Assembly: GCF_000373385.1 (NCBI RefSeq)
Contig: NZ_KB891316.1
Location: 558,001 to 622,000, forward strand
Source: Thiobacillus thioparus DSM 505
GTDB lineage: Bacteria > Pseudomonadota > Gammaproteobacteria > Burkholderiales > Thiobacillaceae
DNA: 64,000 nucleotides
Reading direction: 5' to 3'
The position numbers and the translations under genes were made by a program. Position 1 is the stretch's first letter. Each line of letters begins with the position of its first letter. Of this stretch, positions 26,304 through 36,926 are shown piece after piece. The notes beneath the pieces are model-generated. The model was not told the DNA's origin and made no database searches. It saw nothing but the letters and a program-made list of their open reading frames with translations.

Positions 26304-29300
26304 TCAAGCGAAACGGGCGCGCCAGCGCCGCAGGACCGCCTCCATCCGCGCCATGCTGACGTAGAAGGTGGGGGTGATGTAGAGCGTCAGGAACTGCGAG
26401 AAGAACAGGCCGCCGACCACGGCGATACCGAGCGGACGGCGCGCCTCGCCGCCGGTACCGAAGCCGATGGCAATCGGCAGGGTAGCGAAGATGGCGGCGA
26501 AGGTGGTCATCATGATCGGCCGCAGACGCACCAGGCAGGCCTCGACGATGGCATCCTCGGCGCTCATTCCCGCGCGCTGCCGGGCCAGGGCGAAGTCGAT
26601 CATCATGATGCCGTTCTTCTTCACCAGTCCCACCAGCAGGATGATGCCGACGAAACTGAAGATATTGAGTTCGTCGTTGGCCAGCAGCAGCACCAGCAAC
26701 GCGCCGAATCCCGCCAGCGGCAGCGCGGTGAGGATGGTCAGCGGATGGCCGAGATGCTCGTACAGTACGGCCAGCACCATGTAGATGATCACGACGGTGA
26801 ACAGCAGCAGCAAAGGCAATTGGACCGTCGATTCCTGGAACTTCTGTGCCGCACCAGTGAATTCCAGCGCCACCTCGGGCGGCACGACTTCGCTGGCGGC
26901 ATCGTATGCCGCGGCCAGCGCGGCATCGAGCGAGGCGCCCGGCGCGAGATTGAAGGACAGGGTGACGGCCGGTTGCTGGCCGTAGTGGTAGACCGCGATC
27001 GGACCCACGCCCGGATCGACCCGTGCCACGGCATCCAGCCGCGTGATCCCGCCCGCTGCCGTTTTCAGGGGCAGCTGGCCGATGACTGCCGGATCCAGCT
27101 GGGCTTCTGGCAGCGCCTTGACGTTCACCACGTACTGGTCGCTCGTGCCGTAGATCTCGCTGATGCGGCGCCCGCCCAGTGCGTCGTACAGCGTTTGCTG
27201 AACCTGCTGGGAGGTGATGCCGAGCCGGGCGGCTTCCAGCGGATCGAGCGTGACGCGCAATTCGGGATTGCGCAGTTCGAGATTGCTGTCGACGTCCTCC
27301 ATCTGGGGCAGCGCTTCCAGCCGCTTCTCGACCTCGGCCGACGCTGTCTTCAGCGCCTCGAAATCGCCCGATATGAGCGTCAGCTGGTAATCGCTGCTGG
27401 AGGCCAGCGCGCCGACGTTGATCGAAGCCGGGTTCTGCAAGGTGACGTTGACGCCGCTGACCTTGCGGGTGATCGCGCGCAGTTCGTCGATCACCTCGTC
27501 TGCGCTCTTGCGCGTCCCGCGCGGCGTCAGCCGTATCACCAGCCGCCCGATGTTGCCGCCGGTCACGCCGCCGCCGCCCTGACCTGCGCTCGACATCAGG
27601 CCTTCGACGGCCGGGTGCTTCTGCACGAGTGCGGCGAGTGTCTGTTGGCGCTTGGTCAGCTCGTCGAACGGAATGCCTTCCGGATACTGCACGCTGGCGA
27701 AAATCATTCCGGAGTCGACGCGCGGAATGAATCCCTGCTTGACGTGACCGGACAGCCACAGCATCGCGGCCAGCACGATCACCGAGAACAGCAGCATGCC
27801 CCCTCGGTGGCGCATCGACACGCGCAGGGTGTCGCCATAAAAATCACGGAAACGATTGAAACCGGCATCGAACAGGCGCGACAGGCGATTGTTGAGCGGC
27901 TCGTTGACCAGCCCGCGCGCGCACAACATCGGCGTGAGCGTCAGCGCCACCACGCCGGAGAGCAGCACGGCGACGCCGATGCTCACCGCAAACTCCTGGA
28001 ACAGCCGCCCGATCATGCCGCCCATGAAGAGGATAGGCAAGAAGACAGCAGCGAGCGAAATCGTCATCGACAGCACGGTGAAACCGATCTCCTGCGCGCC
28101 GTCGAGCGCGGCCTGCATGCGCGGCTTGCCCATTTCCAGGTGGCGCGCGATGTTCTCGATGACCACCACCGCGTCGTCGACCACGAAACCGATCGCCAGC
28201 GTGATCGCCATCAGGCTCAAATTGTTGAGGCTGTAGCCCAGCAGGTGCATGAAGGCGAAGGTGCCCAGCAGCGAACTGGGCAGCACCAATGCGGCGATCA
28301 GCGTGGCGCGGACATTGTGCAGGAAGGCGAAGATGACGAGGATCACCAGGCCCAGTGCGAGCAGCAGGGTGAAGTTCACCTCGTGCAGCGAATCCTTGAC
28401 GAAGCGCGAGCGGTCGAAATGCACCTGCAGGCGAACGCCGTCGGGCAGTTCCGCTTCGATCTGCGGCAGCATCGCGCGAATGCGGTCGGCCACCGCGACC
28501 GTATTCGCGCCCGGCTGGCGCTGCACCGCCAGCACGATGGCGCGAGTGCCGTTGTACCAGGTGAGCGCCTTGTCGTTTTCCACGCTGTCCTCGGCACGGC
28601 CGAGATCTTTCACCCGCAATGCAGTACCGTCGTGATAGGCCACGACGATGTCGCCGAAGTCCGCCGCATTGGCCAGCGCCACCGGCGCCTTCACCGTATA
28701 AGCGCGGCTGGCGCCGTCCAGCGTGCCGGACGGCAGGTTGGCATTGGCATTCTGTACTGCCTGGATCACATCGGCGAAAGTCAGCCCGCGCTGCTGTAGC
28801 TTGGCGGGATCGAGATACAGGCGCAGCGCGTATTTCTGCGAACCGAACACCAGCACCTGCGCCACCCCGGACAAGCCGGACAGCTTCTGCGCCACGCGCG
28901 AATCGGCGATGGCGTCGAGCTCGGTCAAAGGCAGACGCTCGGCCGACAGCGCCAGATACATGATGGGCGAATCGGCCGGGTTGATCTTCCTTAATTGAGG
29001 CGGGTCCATGCCCTGCGGCAGGTTGCGTGCCGCCTGCGCGATTGCGGTCTGCACGTCCTGCGCGGCGGCATCGATGTCGCGCCCGAGCTCGAACTGCAGC
29101 GTGATGCTGGTCGAGCCCTGGCCCGATTGCGAACTCATCGACTCGATCCCCGCCACGGTCGCCAATTGCCGCTCCAGTGGCGTCGCCACGGTGTTGGCCA
29201 TGGTCTCGGGGTTGGCGCCGGGCAAGGAGGCGCTGATGCGCAAGGTCGGAAAATCCACTTGCGGCAGATCGTTTACCGGCAGCTGCATGTAGGCGATCGC

Positions 29301-29375
29301 GCCGAACAGCGCCATCGCCAGCACCAGCATCAGCGTGGCGACCGGGCGCTCGATGAAGAGCCGCGACAGATTCAT
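26304..29375 (-). CDS. RND multidrug-type efflux pump (HAE1 family)
   Basis: A 1023-residue inner-membrane proton antiporter with 12 helices and two periplasmic loops. The N-terminal helix (MNLSRLFIERPVATLMLVLA) and early loop (LPQVDFPTLRISASLPGA) are typical of MdtB/MdtC/MuxB-type pumps. The helix-4 proton-relay pair is intact (GFVVDDAVVVIENIARH). The substrate is not readable, though the family handles organic compounds rather than metals. It overlaps its adaptor gene by 4 bp (ATGA). Confidence 0.93.
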   Translation of the reverse strand: MNLSRLFIERPVATLMLVLAMALFGAIAYMQLPVNDLPQVDFPTLRISASLPGANPETMANTVATPLERQLATVAGIESMSSQSGQGSTSITLQFELGRDIDAAAQDVQTAIAQAARNLPQGMDPPQLRKINPADSPIMYLALSAERLPLTELDAIADSRVAQKLSGLSGVAQVLVFGSQKYALRLYLDPAKLQQRGLTFADVIQAVQNANANLPSGTLDGASRAYTVKAPVALANAADFGDIVVAYHDGTALRVKDLGRAEDSVENDKALTWYNGTRAIVLAVQRQPGANTVAVADRIRAMLPQIEAELPDGVRLQVHFDRSRFVKDSLHEVNFTLLLALGLVILVIFAFLHNVRATLIAALVLPSSLLGTFAFMHLLGYSLNNLSLMAITLAIGFVVDDAVVVIENIARHLEMGKPRMQAALDGAQEIGFTVLSMTISLAAVFLPILFMGGMIGRLFQEFAVSIGVAVLLSGVVALTLTPMLCARGLVNEPLNNRLSRLFDAGFNRFRDFYGDTLRVSMRHRGGMLLFSVIVLAAMLWLSGHVKQGFIPRVDSGMIFASVQYPEGIPFDELTKRQQTLAALVQKHPAVEGLMSSAGQGGGGVTGGNIGRLVIRLTPRGTRKSADEVIDELRAITRKVSGVNVTLQNPASINVGALASSSDYQLTLISGDFEALKTASAEVEKRLEALPQMEDVDSNLELRNPELRVTLDPLEAARLGITSQQVQQTLYDALGGRRISEIYGTSDQYVVNVKALPEAQLDPAVIGQLPLKTAAGGITRLDAVARVDPGVGPIAVYHYGQQPAVTLSFNLAPGASLDAALAAAYDAASEVVPPEVALEFTGAAQKFQESTVQLPLLLLFTVVIIYMVLAVLYEHLGHPLTILTALPLAGFGALLVLLLANDELNIFSFVGIILLVGLVKKNGIMMIDFALARQRAGMSAEDAIVEACLVRLRPIMMTTFAAIFATLPIAIGFGTGGEARRPLGIAVVGGLFFSQFLTLYITPTFYVSMARMEAVLRRWRARFA

Positions 29376-30484
29376 CGATGCGTGCCTTCGAGCTTGACCT
29401 TGCTGCCTGTCTTGAGGCGTTGCGGAATCTCGATCAGCACCGGCTCGCCGGCGCGCAGTTCGCCTTCGACCACCTCTTCGCCGTCGAGGCTGCGCGTCAC
29501 GTTCACCGTCTGCACGACAGCCTTGCCGCCGCGCACCACATACACATACGAGCCGATCTGGGCGTGCTGCAGCGCAGCCTCCGGCACCACCTTGGCGTTC
29601 GGCTCAATGCCCAGACGCAGACGCACCCGCACGCCCTGTCCCGACAGCAGCGCGGTCGGCGCCCCGGCCAGCCGCACCTTGATCGGGACCGCGCCCGTGG
29701 TGGCATCGATCTGCGAATCGACGAACACGAGCTCGCCCTGCGCCCGGACAGTGCGATCCGTATCCCGGAACACCTCGGCCGTCACCTTGCCATGCGCCCG
29801 TGCAGCCGCAAGCTCGGGCCAGTCCTGCTGCGACACGCTGGCCCGCACGTCGAGCGTGCCGGGCGCCAGGATCGTCGTGAGCGGCGTACCACCCGCCTGC
29901 ACCAGCGTGCCGGGGCGTACGGCGATACGCCCGACGCGCCCGTCGATCGGCGCGCGAATCTGTCCGTATGCCACGTCCAGTTGCGCCGCCTCCAGCTCGG
30001 CGCGCGCGGTGCCTGCGCGCGCGCGCGCGGATTCCAGTGCCAGCTGCGCGTCGGCGAACTCCTGGCGGCTGATGTAGCCCGACTTCATCAGTGGACTGAG
30101 GCGATCGAGTTTCTGGACAGCATCGGCCGTTTCGGCGCGAGCGCCGGCCAGCGTGGCCTGGCTTTGCGCGATACGTGCCTGCGCGGGGCGGCTATCCAGG
30201 CTGAAAAGGACCTGCCCTGCTCGCACGGCGTCGCCTTCCTGTACATGCTGGCGCAACACCGTCCCGCTGGTCTGGGCGACGATGGCGACCTGCTGTGCCG
30301 CTTCCAGCGTGCCGGGCAGGTCGATCACCCGCGGAAAGTCGCGCACTGCCACCGGGACCGTCCTGACGCTGAGCGCACGATCTCCGCCGCCCTTCTTGTC
30401 GCCGGATGCTGAATGCTGGATGCGATAGGCCACCCCGGCCATCAATCCGAGTACAACGACGACCAACAGGATACGCATTTTCAT
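29372..30484 (-). CDS. RND efflux periplasmic adaptor (membrane-fusion protein)
   Basis: A 370-residue protein: N-terminal membrane anchor (ILLVVVVLGLMAGVAY), lipoyl domain halves (VAIVAQTSGTVLRQHVQEGD and YGQIRAPIDGRVGRIAVRPG) flanking an alpha-hairpin, then the beta-barrel and membrane-proximal domain. I chose the ATG at 30484, which overlaps the TolC-like gene stop; the longer ORF upstream runs inside that gene. It bridges the pump and the outer-membrane channel. Confidence 0.92.
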   Translation of the reverse strand: MKMRILLVVVVLGLMAGVAYRIQHSASGDKKGGGDRALSVRTVPVAVRDFPRVIDLPGTLEAAQQVAIVAQTSGTVLRQHVQEGDAVRAGQVLFSLDSRPAQARIAQSQATLAGARAETADAVQKLDRLSPLMKSGYISRQEFADAQLALESARARAGTARAELEAAQLDVAYGQIRAPIDGRVGRIAVRPGTLVQAGGTPLTTILAPGTLDVRASVSQQDWPELAAARAHGKVTAEVFRDTDRTVRAQGELVFVDSQIDATTGAVPIKVRLAGAPTALLSGQGVRVRLRLGIEPNAKVVPEAALQHAQIGSYVYVVRGGKAVVQTVNVTRSLDGEEVVEGELRAGEPVLIEIPQRLKTGSKVKLEGTHR

Positions 30485-31878
30485 GGGGGGCTCGCAGGAG
30501 AGGTGGCGGGCAGGCGGCCCAAGGCATGATTCAAACGGGAAAATGCCGCCAGCCAATCGCTATCGGCCTGCGCCTGCGCCTGGCGCGCGCGCGCCAGGTC
30601 GGCCTGGGCGGTCAGCCATTCGAGCAGGCTGCCGACACCGGTCTTGTAGCGCGCTTCGGCCGCCTGCGCCGATTCGCTGGCGCTGTCGAACTGCGCTCCC
30701 ACCCCCTCGCGCTGGGCTTGAGCCTGGCGGACATCGTAATAGGCATCGGCCACTGCCAGCGCAACCTGGCTGCGCTGCGCCTCGGCATCGGCCTGCAGAC
30801 GCTCGGCATCGCGCGCGGCGGCACGCGCCTGCGCGGCCAGCCGCCCGCCGTCGAACAGCGGCATCGTCACATTCACGCCGACGCTGTAGGTCGTCGACGG
30901 CGAGCGATCGCTGTCCAGAAACAGCGTGCGCCCGGTGTTGGCCGCCAGCGACAGGCTTGGCCAGCGGGCCGCGCGTGCGCGCTCGGCCTCGAAGCGTGCG
31001 CTGGTCGCGGCAGCCTGCAGGGCTTGCAGGTCGGGGCGATTGCGCTGGGCCTCCTGCAACAGGTCGGCCAGCAGGGTCGTGGCAGCCAGAGGATCCGGCG
31101 GCACGGCCTGCCAGTCGAGTTCCAGCGTTTGCGTCTGGGCGAGGCCCGCAGCCTGTTTCAACGCGGCTTCCGCCTTGGCCCGGTCACGCTCCGCTGCCTG
31201 GCGCGCCAGTTCGGCCTCGACCAGCGCAGCTCGCGCACGCAGCTGGTCGGCACGCGAGGCCAGCCCGCCCCGCAACCTGGCGTCGACCGCGTCGAGGCTG
31301 GCGCGCAAGGCGGTTTCCTGCTGGATCTGGGCGGTGACCTGCGCACGCGCAGCCAACAAGGCAAAATAAGCGGCCTCCACTTCGGCAACGGTATCCTGCA
31401 GGGTGCGGTTGCCGGTCAGCAGACTGGCAATGAGCTGATAGCGCTGGGCATCGATGCTGGCGGCGCGTGCGCCGAAGTCGACCAGCACATAGGCCAGGCT
31501 GAGGCTGGGACCGTAGCGGTCGAGCGTGGGCACCTGCGCGCCCGAGCTGGACAACGCCCGGCTATGGGTGAAACTCAATTGCCCCGTGAGCGTCGGCCAG
31601 TTGGCCGCGCTGGCGGCATCCAGCCGCGCCGCCTCGGCCTGGATGCCGAGCCAGGCCGCGCGCGTCTCCGCCCGTTCGCGCAGCGCATGGTCGGTCAGGG
31701 CGGCCAGGCTGGCGAAGCGCACGACGCCCGTTGGCGTCGCAGCCGGAACGGGCAAGCCATCCGGCTGCGACCAGAAGGTGCCGGGACGCTCAGGCAGGTC
31801 GAGCGCTGCCGCACGTGCCCATGCCGGGCACAGCGCTAGCGGCACGCATAACAGGAAGCGATGCAGGATGGTGTTCAA
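30481..31878 (-). CDS. TolC-family outer-membrane efflux channel
   Basis: A 465-residue exported protein. A signal peptide (ending AWARA) precedes two outer-membrane efflux repeats, each a long helical hairpin with a two-strand contribution to the barrel (LSFTHSRALSSSG and LSLAANTGRTLFLDSDRSPS). It is very rich in Ala/Arg/Gln helices, as usual. No lipobox. It is the first gene of the tripartite operon (channel, adaptor, pump), which ends at 26304. No dedicated regulator lies next to it. Confidence 0.9.
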   Translation of the reverse strand: MNTILHRFLLCVPLALCPAWARAAALDLPERPGTFWSQPDGLPVPAATPTGVVRFASLAALTDHALRERAETRAAWLGIQAEAARLDAASAANWPTLTGQLSFTHSRALSSSGAQVPTLDRYGPSLSLAYVLVDFGARAASIDAQRYQLIASLLTGNRTLQDTVAEVEAAYFALLAARAQVTAQIQQETALRASLDAVDARLRGGLASRADQLRARAALVEAELARQAAERDRAKAEAALKQAAGLAQTQTLELDWQAVPPDPLAATTLLADLLQEAQRNRPDLQALQAAATSARFEAERARAARWPSLSLAANTGRTLFLDSDRSPSTTYSVGVNVTMPLFDGGRLAAQARAAARDAERLQADAEAQRSQVALAVADAYYDVRQAQAQREGVGAQFDSASESAQAAEARYKTGVGSLLEWLTAQADLARARQAQAQADSDWLAAFSRLNHALGRLPATSPASPP

Positions 31879-32130
31879 AGTGAGGGGATTCTAAACGAGT
31901 CCACTAAACGACAGTGGGCGCATAACCGAGTTCCGCCCGCACCCGACGGAGAATCGGCATTTCTCCTGCAGATGGTGGAGATGCAATACGCATGACATAT
32001 CGCCTCATTAGGATGCCCCGCGTACTGATTCGATCGACGTCCGGCATACGGTGCCCTCATCAGCCTGCTTCCGTAGTCGATCCGTACCAGTCATCAGTAC
32101 AACCTCCATTCACGATCAAGGGAACTCCAT

Positions 32131-33516
32131 ATGACACTCAAGAAACTCTCGCTCGCAATCGGCCTGGTTCTGGCCGGTTCATCGGCCTTCGCTGGCAGCG
32201 CATCCTTCGACCACTTCGTGCCCATGACCGGCGACGTCGGCGCCGGCACGCTACCCGAGTCGGCCCCCTACAAGCTGGCCTCGCCGCATTTCAGCCAGAT
32301 GACCATCGTGGCCCGCGACCCCGCCCAGGCCCACCGTTTCGACAGCGGCAACTACGACATGCACACCGTGAACGAGAATGGTCCCGAAGCCGGCCGTTTC
32401 CTGTTCACCGTGTTCGAAACCGGCCAGGCCGGCATCCAGCGCACCGATCTGCGCACCATGCAGACCGAGACCATCTGGCACAGCCCTTCTGCCGCGCCCG
32501 CACTGGACAGCCACGTATCCTTTGACGCCTCCCGCTGGACTCCGTGGGGCACCTTCCTGACCGCCGAAGAATCGTGGAGCGATCCGGCCGGCCCGACCAG
32601 CAAGTACGGCCGCCTGTTCGAAGTGGTCAATCCGCTGGCCGCACCCGCCGACATCGTGATCAAGCACCGCGACATCCTGCCGCGCGTCTCCCACGAAGGC
32701 CTGGCGTTCGACCAGAAGAACAATCTGTACTTCATCGACGAGCGCGACAATAGCCACATCTTCAAGTTCACCTCGGCCAACCCGCAGGCCGACAACGGCG
32801 ACGACTTCTTCGCCGCCGGCCAGACCTTCGTGCTGCGCGTGGGAGACGGCACGGTCAAGGAAGCCACCGGTGCCGCCGCCTGGGTTCCGCTGACCGACAA
32901 CAACGGCGTCGCCCTGCCCGGTGCCGTGGTCGTCACCGACCCCAACGGCCTGACCGCGATCGACGGCCGCGCCACGCCGAAGCTGCCGGCCTTCCGGGGC
33001 ACCGGCTTCGATCGTCCTGAAGACCTGGAAATCAAGACGCTGAAGAACGGCAAGCAGCAGCTGTATGTGGCAACCACCACCAACCACAAGGTGTTCTCGA
33101 TCGACCTGCGCAGCAACACGGTCAAGCTGTTCGCCAGCCGCGACACGCTGGACATGGCCACCAGGCAACGGGCCGGCAGCGCCTTCACCAACCCCGACAA
33201 CCTGGCGATCGACGCCGACGGCAACATCTACATCGTCGAAGACCAGCCGGGCGGCATCGAGGACATCTGGTTTGCCAGGGACGAGAACGACGATGGTGTC
33301 GCCGAAGCCATCGGCAAGTGGGCCAGCCTGTCGACCAAGGGCGCGGAAAGCACCGGCCTGTACTTCGACAAGTTCAAGCCGAATGTCGCCTACGTCAACG
33401 TGCAGCATCCCGACAGCGGCGTCGATCGCACCATCATGATCAGCACACCGTGCCCGCAGGCGAAGAATGACCACGACGACGACCATGGTCGCGACCGCGA
33501 TCACAATCGGGATTGA
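32131..33516 (+). CDS. PhoX-like (DUF839) secreted protein with acidic/His tail
   Basis: A 461-residue exported protein of the PhoX/DUF839 family, which includes calcium- and iron-dependent alkaline phosphatases. The signal peptide ends SSAFA. Propeller-type segments are visible: VSHEGLAFDQKNNLYFIDER, FDRPEDLEIKTL and NPDNLAIDADGNIYIVEDQ. A true phosphatase role is not proven, because the family includes members without known activity. The last 15 residues (DHDDDHGRDRDHNRD) are a low-complexity Asp/His/Arg tail that might bind metal. A Tat twin-arginine motif, usual in PhoX, is missing (KKLSLAIGLVLAG). Confidence 0.75.
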   Translation: MTLKKLSLAIGLVLAGSSAFAGSASFDHFVPMTGDVGAGTLPESAPYKLASPHFSQMTIVARDPAQAHRFDSGNYDMHTVNENGPEAGRFLFTVFETGQAGIQRTDLRTMQTETIWHSPSAAPALDSHVSFDASRWTPWGTFLTAEESWSDPAGPTSKYGRLFEVVNPLAAPADIVIKHRDILPRVSHEGLAFDQKNNLYFIDERDNSHIFKFTSANPQADNGDDFFAAGQTFVLRVGDGTVKEATGAAAWVPLTDNNGVALPGAVVVTDPNGLTAIDGRATPKLPAFRGTGFDRPEDLEIKTLKNGKQQLYVATTTNHKVFSIDLRSNTVKLFASRDTLDMATRQRAGSAFTNPDNLAIDADGNIYIVEDQPGGIEDIWFARDENDDGVAEAIGKWASLSTKGAESTGLYFDKFKPNVAYVNVQHPDSGVDRTIMISTPCPQAKNDHDDDHGRDRDHNRD

Positions 33517-33573
33517 ATGAGCCGGCGCTGAGCCGATCTTCAACTCGCCGTCAGTAGCTTGACGGCATCAGGC

Positions 33574-33607
33574 GCCCTGCCGGTGCAAGCCGGCAGGGCT
33601 TGCTTTT
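33574..33607. terminator. Terminator between convergent genes
   Basis: GCCCTGCCGG pairs perfectly (10 bp) with CCGGCAGGGC around TGCAAG, followed by TTGCTTTTG. It lies between the PhoX-like gene and the end of metE, serving the former strand best. Confidence 0.8.
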
Positions 33608-33630
33608 GCGCAGACAAACCACTGCACCGG

Positions 33631-35910
33631 CTATCGGATTGCGGACTGTAGCGACTGCCGCATGGTGTGGGCCGCCGCCACCATGTTGGCGAGCGCCGTT
33701 TCGGTTTCCGCCCAGCCGCGCGTTTTCAGTCCGCAGTCGGGATTGACCCAGAGCCTGTCGGGCGCGATCACCTGGGCCGCCTTCTCCAGCAGGCGCGTCA
33801 TGTCCTCCACATCTGGAATGCGCGGGCTGTGGATGTCATACACGCCGGGGCCGATTTCGTTCGGGTAGCTGAACTCGCCGAAACCGCGCAACAGCTCCAT
33901 GTCCGAGCGGCTGGTCTCGATGGTGATGACGTCGGCATCCATGGCCGCAATGGCGGGGAGAATGTCATTGAATTCCGAGTAGCACATGTGGGTGTGGATT
34001 TGCGTCGCATCGCTCACCCCCGACGCACTGATGCGGAATGCCCGGCTCGCCCACTCGAGATACGCGGCCCAATCTGCTTTCCTCAATGGCAGGCCTTCCC
34101 GGTAGGCTGGTTCGTCGATCTGGATGATGCCGATGCCGGCTGTTTCAAGGTCGGCCACTTCATCGCGGATCGCCAGCGCGATCTGCAGGGCAGTGGTTGC
34201 GCGCGGCTGGTCGTCGCGCACGAACGACCATTGCAGCATCGTCACCGGGCCGGTCAGCATGCCCTTCACCGGCTTCACGGTCAGCGACTGCGCATGGCGC
34301 GCCCAGGCCACCGTCATCGGCCGTGGACGCGACACGTCGCCATATATGATCGGCGGCTTGACGCAGCGGCTGCCGTAGGACTGCACCCAACCGTTCTGCG
34401 AGAACGCAAAGCCGGACAGCTGCTCGCCGAAATATTCGACCATGTCGTTGCGCTCGGCTTCGCCGTGCACCAGGACGTCGAGCCCCAGCGCTTCCTGTTT
34501 CTCGATGGCGTGCCCGATCTCGTTCTGCATGGCTGTGGTGTAATCGGCCTCGCCGAGCGCGCCCGCCTTGAAGCGGGCACGCACATGACGGATCTCCGGC
34601 GTCTGGGGAAACGAGCCGATGGTCGTGGTAGGAAAATCCGGCAGCTTGAAACGCTCACGCTGCACGGACTGACGAACCGCGAACGGGCTGTTGCGCACGT
34701 CATGGATGGAAGTCAGGGCGGCCAGCCGCGCAGCGACCGCCGTATTGTGTACGCGCGATGAAGCCCCGCGGGACGCCAGCGCCCGGGCATTGGCAGACAG
34801 TTCCGCAGCCGCCGCCTGACGCCCCTGGTTGAACGCGGTCTTGAGCGTGGACAAGGCCGCGATCTTGTCGTCGGCGAACGCCAGCCAGTTACCCAGCTCC
34901 GCATCCATTGCAGTTTCGCCCGCCAGGCTCGCCGGCACATGCAACAGCGAACACGAAGGCGCCACCCACAGCCGGTCGGCCAGGCGTGCATGCAGGCCCT
35001 CGAAGCGATCGACCACGGCGTTCAGGTCGGTCTTCCAGATATTGCGGCCATCGATCACGCCGACCGACAGCACCTTGGTGGCAGGCAGCCAGTCGATCAC
35101 CTGGGCAAGCTCGTCGCCGCCGCGAACGCAATCCACATGCACGCCGGCCACCGGCAACTTCAGCGCCACCAGCAGGTTCTCGCGCAACGGCCCGAAATAG
35201 CTGGCGAGCAGGAGCTTGACGCCCGCGCCGTTGAGGGCGTGATAGGCGCGTTCGAAAGCCGATCGCCACTCGGCGGGCAGGTCGAGCGCGAGGGCAGGCT
35301 CGTCGATCTGCACCCATTCGACCCCTTGCGCTTTCAAGCGCGCCAGAATCTGCGCATAGACCGGCAACAGCCGGTCGAGCAGGTCGAGGCGATTGAAACC
35401 CGCCGCCTTTTCCTTGCCCAACCACAGGAAGGTCAACGGGCCGATCAGCACCGGCTTGGCAGCGAACCCGGCCGTCTGCGCCTCGGTCACCTCGTCGAAC
35501 AGCCCTCCGGGATCGAGCGCGAAATGCGTGTCCGGTTTGAACTCGGGGACCAGATAGTGATAGTTGGTATCGAACCATTTGGTCATCTCCATCGCATGGC
35601 ACGCGGCATTGCCGCGCGCCAGCTGGAAATATTCCGATAGCGCAATCCGCTCGCCAAAGCCGAAGCGTTCCGGCACGCATCCGAGCAGTGCGACATGGTT
35701 CAGCATCTGGTCGTAGAACGCAAAGTCGCCCACCGTCACGAAATCCAGCCCGGCCGCATGCTGCTGCCGCCAGTTGGCCTGGCGAATGCCGCTGGCCACG
35801 GCCTTCAGCGCGGCTTCGTCGATTTCGCCGCGCCAGCAGGCTTCCTGCGCAAATTTCAGTTCGCGATTCGGACCGATCCGCGGAACGCCCAATACGTGTG
35901 CCCGTGCCAT
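33631..35910 (-). CDS. metE: Cobalamin-independent methionine synthase MetE
   Basis: A 759-residue cytoplasmic enzyme transferring a methyl group from methyltetrahydrofolate polyglutamate to homocysteine. The N-terminal barrel carries [16 protein letters not shown]. The C-terminal catalytic barrel holds the zinc/homocysteine site: [12 protein letters not shown], then [10 protein letters not shown] and [11 protein letters not shown], with [14 protein letters not shown] at its start. I chose the ATG at 35910 (GGAG 7 bases upstream) over the ATG at 35916. It is divergent from metR, as in many Proteobacteria. Length and motifs are complete. Confidence 0.97.
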   Translation of the reverse strand: MARAHVLGVPRIGPNRELKFAQEACWRGEIDEAALKAVASGIRQANWRQQHAAGLDFVTVGDFAFYDQMLNHVALLGCVPERFGFGERIALSEYFQLARGNAACHAMEMTKWFDTNYHYLVPEFKPDTHFALDPGGLFDEVTEAQTAGFAAKPVLIGPLTFLWLGKEKAAGFNRLDLLDRLLPVYAQILARLKAQGVEWVQIDEPALALDLPAEWRSAFERAYHALNGAGVKLLLASYFGPLRENLLVALKLPVAGVHVDCVRGGDELAQVIDWLPATKVLSVGVIDGRNIWKTDLNAVVDRFEGLHARLADRLWVAPSCSLLHVPASLAGETAMDAELGNWLAFADDKIAALSTLKTAFNQGRQAAAAELSANARALASRGASSRVHNTAVAARLAALTSIHDVRNSPFAVRQSVQRERFKLPDFPTTTIGSFPQTPEIRHVRARFKAGALGEADYTTAMQNEIGHAIEKQEALGLDVLVHGEAERNDMVEYFGEQLSGFAFSQNGWVQSYGSRCVKPPIIYGDVSRPRPMTVAWARHAQSLTVKPVKGMLTGPVTMLQWSFVRDDQPRATTALQIALAIRDEVADLETAGIGIIQIDEPAYREGLPLRKADWAAYLEWASRAFRISASGVSDATQIHTHMCYSEFNDILPAIAAMDADVITIETSRSDMELLRGFGEFSYPNEIGPGVYDIHSPRIPDVEDMTRLLEKAAQVIAPDRLWVNPDCGLKTRGWAETETALANMVAAAHTMRQSLQSAIR

Positions 35911-35969
35911 GTGCATGCTCCCAAGAAATGATGGACGCCATGATGCCGATGGGAATACTATGAAACAAA

Positions 35970-35982
35970 CGAATATTTTTCA
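35970..35982. promoter_or_regulatory. MetR-box-like site
   Basis: CGAATATTTTTCA differs by one base from the MetR consensus TGAA-N5-TTCA and sits in the short metE-metR gap, just 8 bp before the metR start. Regulation of both genes by MetR with homocysteine is expected from the family. Confidence 0.5.
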
Positions 35983-35990
35983 TTGTTTAT

Positions 35991-36926
35991 ATGAATATCA
36001 ATCATATCGAGCTGCGTCACCTGCGGCTGCTGCAGGCCGTGACGGAAGCCGGCGGGCTGACTGCCGCGGCCGAACGCCTGCACCTTACGCAGTCGGCGGT
36101 GTCGCATCAGTTGAAGGCGCTGGAAGACGCGCTGGGATTGCAGCTGATCGAACGCGCCACGCGTCCGCTTGGCCTCACCGCCGCCGGGCGCCGGTTGTTG
36201 ACGCTGGCGCATGCCGCACTGCCGCAGGTGGATTCGGCGCTGCGCGACCTGGCCAAGCTGAAAGACGGCGACGCCGGCGAATTGCGCATCGCCGTGGAGT
36301 GCCATACCTGCTACGACTGGCTGATGCCCGCCATGGATAGCTACCGCGACGTCTGGCCCGGGGTGGAACTCGATCTGCTGGGCGGTTTCCAGGCCGACCC
36401 GGTGGGTCTGCTGCTGGATGGGCGTGCCGATCTCGTCATCACGTCGGAAACCGTGCCGCGCGCAGGTATCGCGTATGCGCCGCTGTTCGGCTTCGAGATG
36501 CTGGCGCTGCTAACGCCGGATCATCCCCTCGCCGCGAAGAAATGGCTGTTGCCGGCCGACTTTGCCGGCCACACCCTGATCACCTACCCGGTGCCGGAAG
36601 ACCGCCTCGATCTGATCCGCCGCGTGCTCGCACCGGCCGGAATCAAACCGGCGCGGCGCGAAGCACAATTGACGGTGGCCATCCTGCAACTCGTCGCCAG
36701 CCGCCGCGGACTCGCCGCGCTGCCGGCATGGGCGGTCGCGCCCTATCTCGAACGCGGCTACATCGCTGCACGCCGCATCGGCAAGCACGGCCTGTGGGCC
36801 GAACTGCACGTCGCGGTACGCGAGGCCGATGCGGCGCGCGCCTACGTCGCCGATTTCATCGAAACCGTGAAACGCGACAGCTTTGCCCGCCTGCCGGGCA
36901 TCCGCCCGGCTATCATCGCACCATGA
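35991..36926 (+). CDS. metR: LysR-family regulator MetR
   Basis: A 311-residue LysR regulator. The winged helix is at 5-65 (LTAAAERLHLTQSAVSHQLK) and the co-inducer domain at about 90-290. Divergent location next to metE and the MetR-box-like site support MetR, which activates metE with homocysteine as co-inducer. No good ribosome-binding site precedes the ATG, which lies in an AT-rich leader, so translation may be weak. Its stop overlaps the start of the ModE-like gene by ATGA. Confidence 0.87.
   Translation: MNINHIELRHLRLLQAVTEAGGLTAAAERLHLTQSAVSHQLKALEDALGLQLIERATRPLGLTAAGRRLLTLAHAALPQVDSALRDLAKLKDGDAGELRIAVECHTCYDWLMPAMDSYRDVWPGVELDLLGGFQADPVGLLLDGRADLVITSETVPRAGIAYAPLFGFEMLALLTPDHPLAAKKWLLPADFAGHTLITYPVPEDRLDLIRRVLAPAGIKPARREAQLTVAILQLVASRRGLAALPAWAVAPYLERGYIAARRIGKHGLWAELHVAVREADAARAYVADFIETVKRDSFARLPGIRPAIIAP

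Noticed and set aside
26745-28799. 684-residue open frame on the plus strand
   Set aside because: Antisense to the RND pump; rich in His/Gln/Arg repeats typical of reverse-frame translation.
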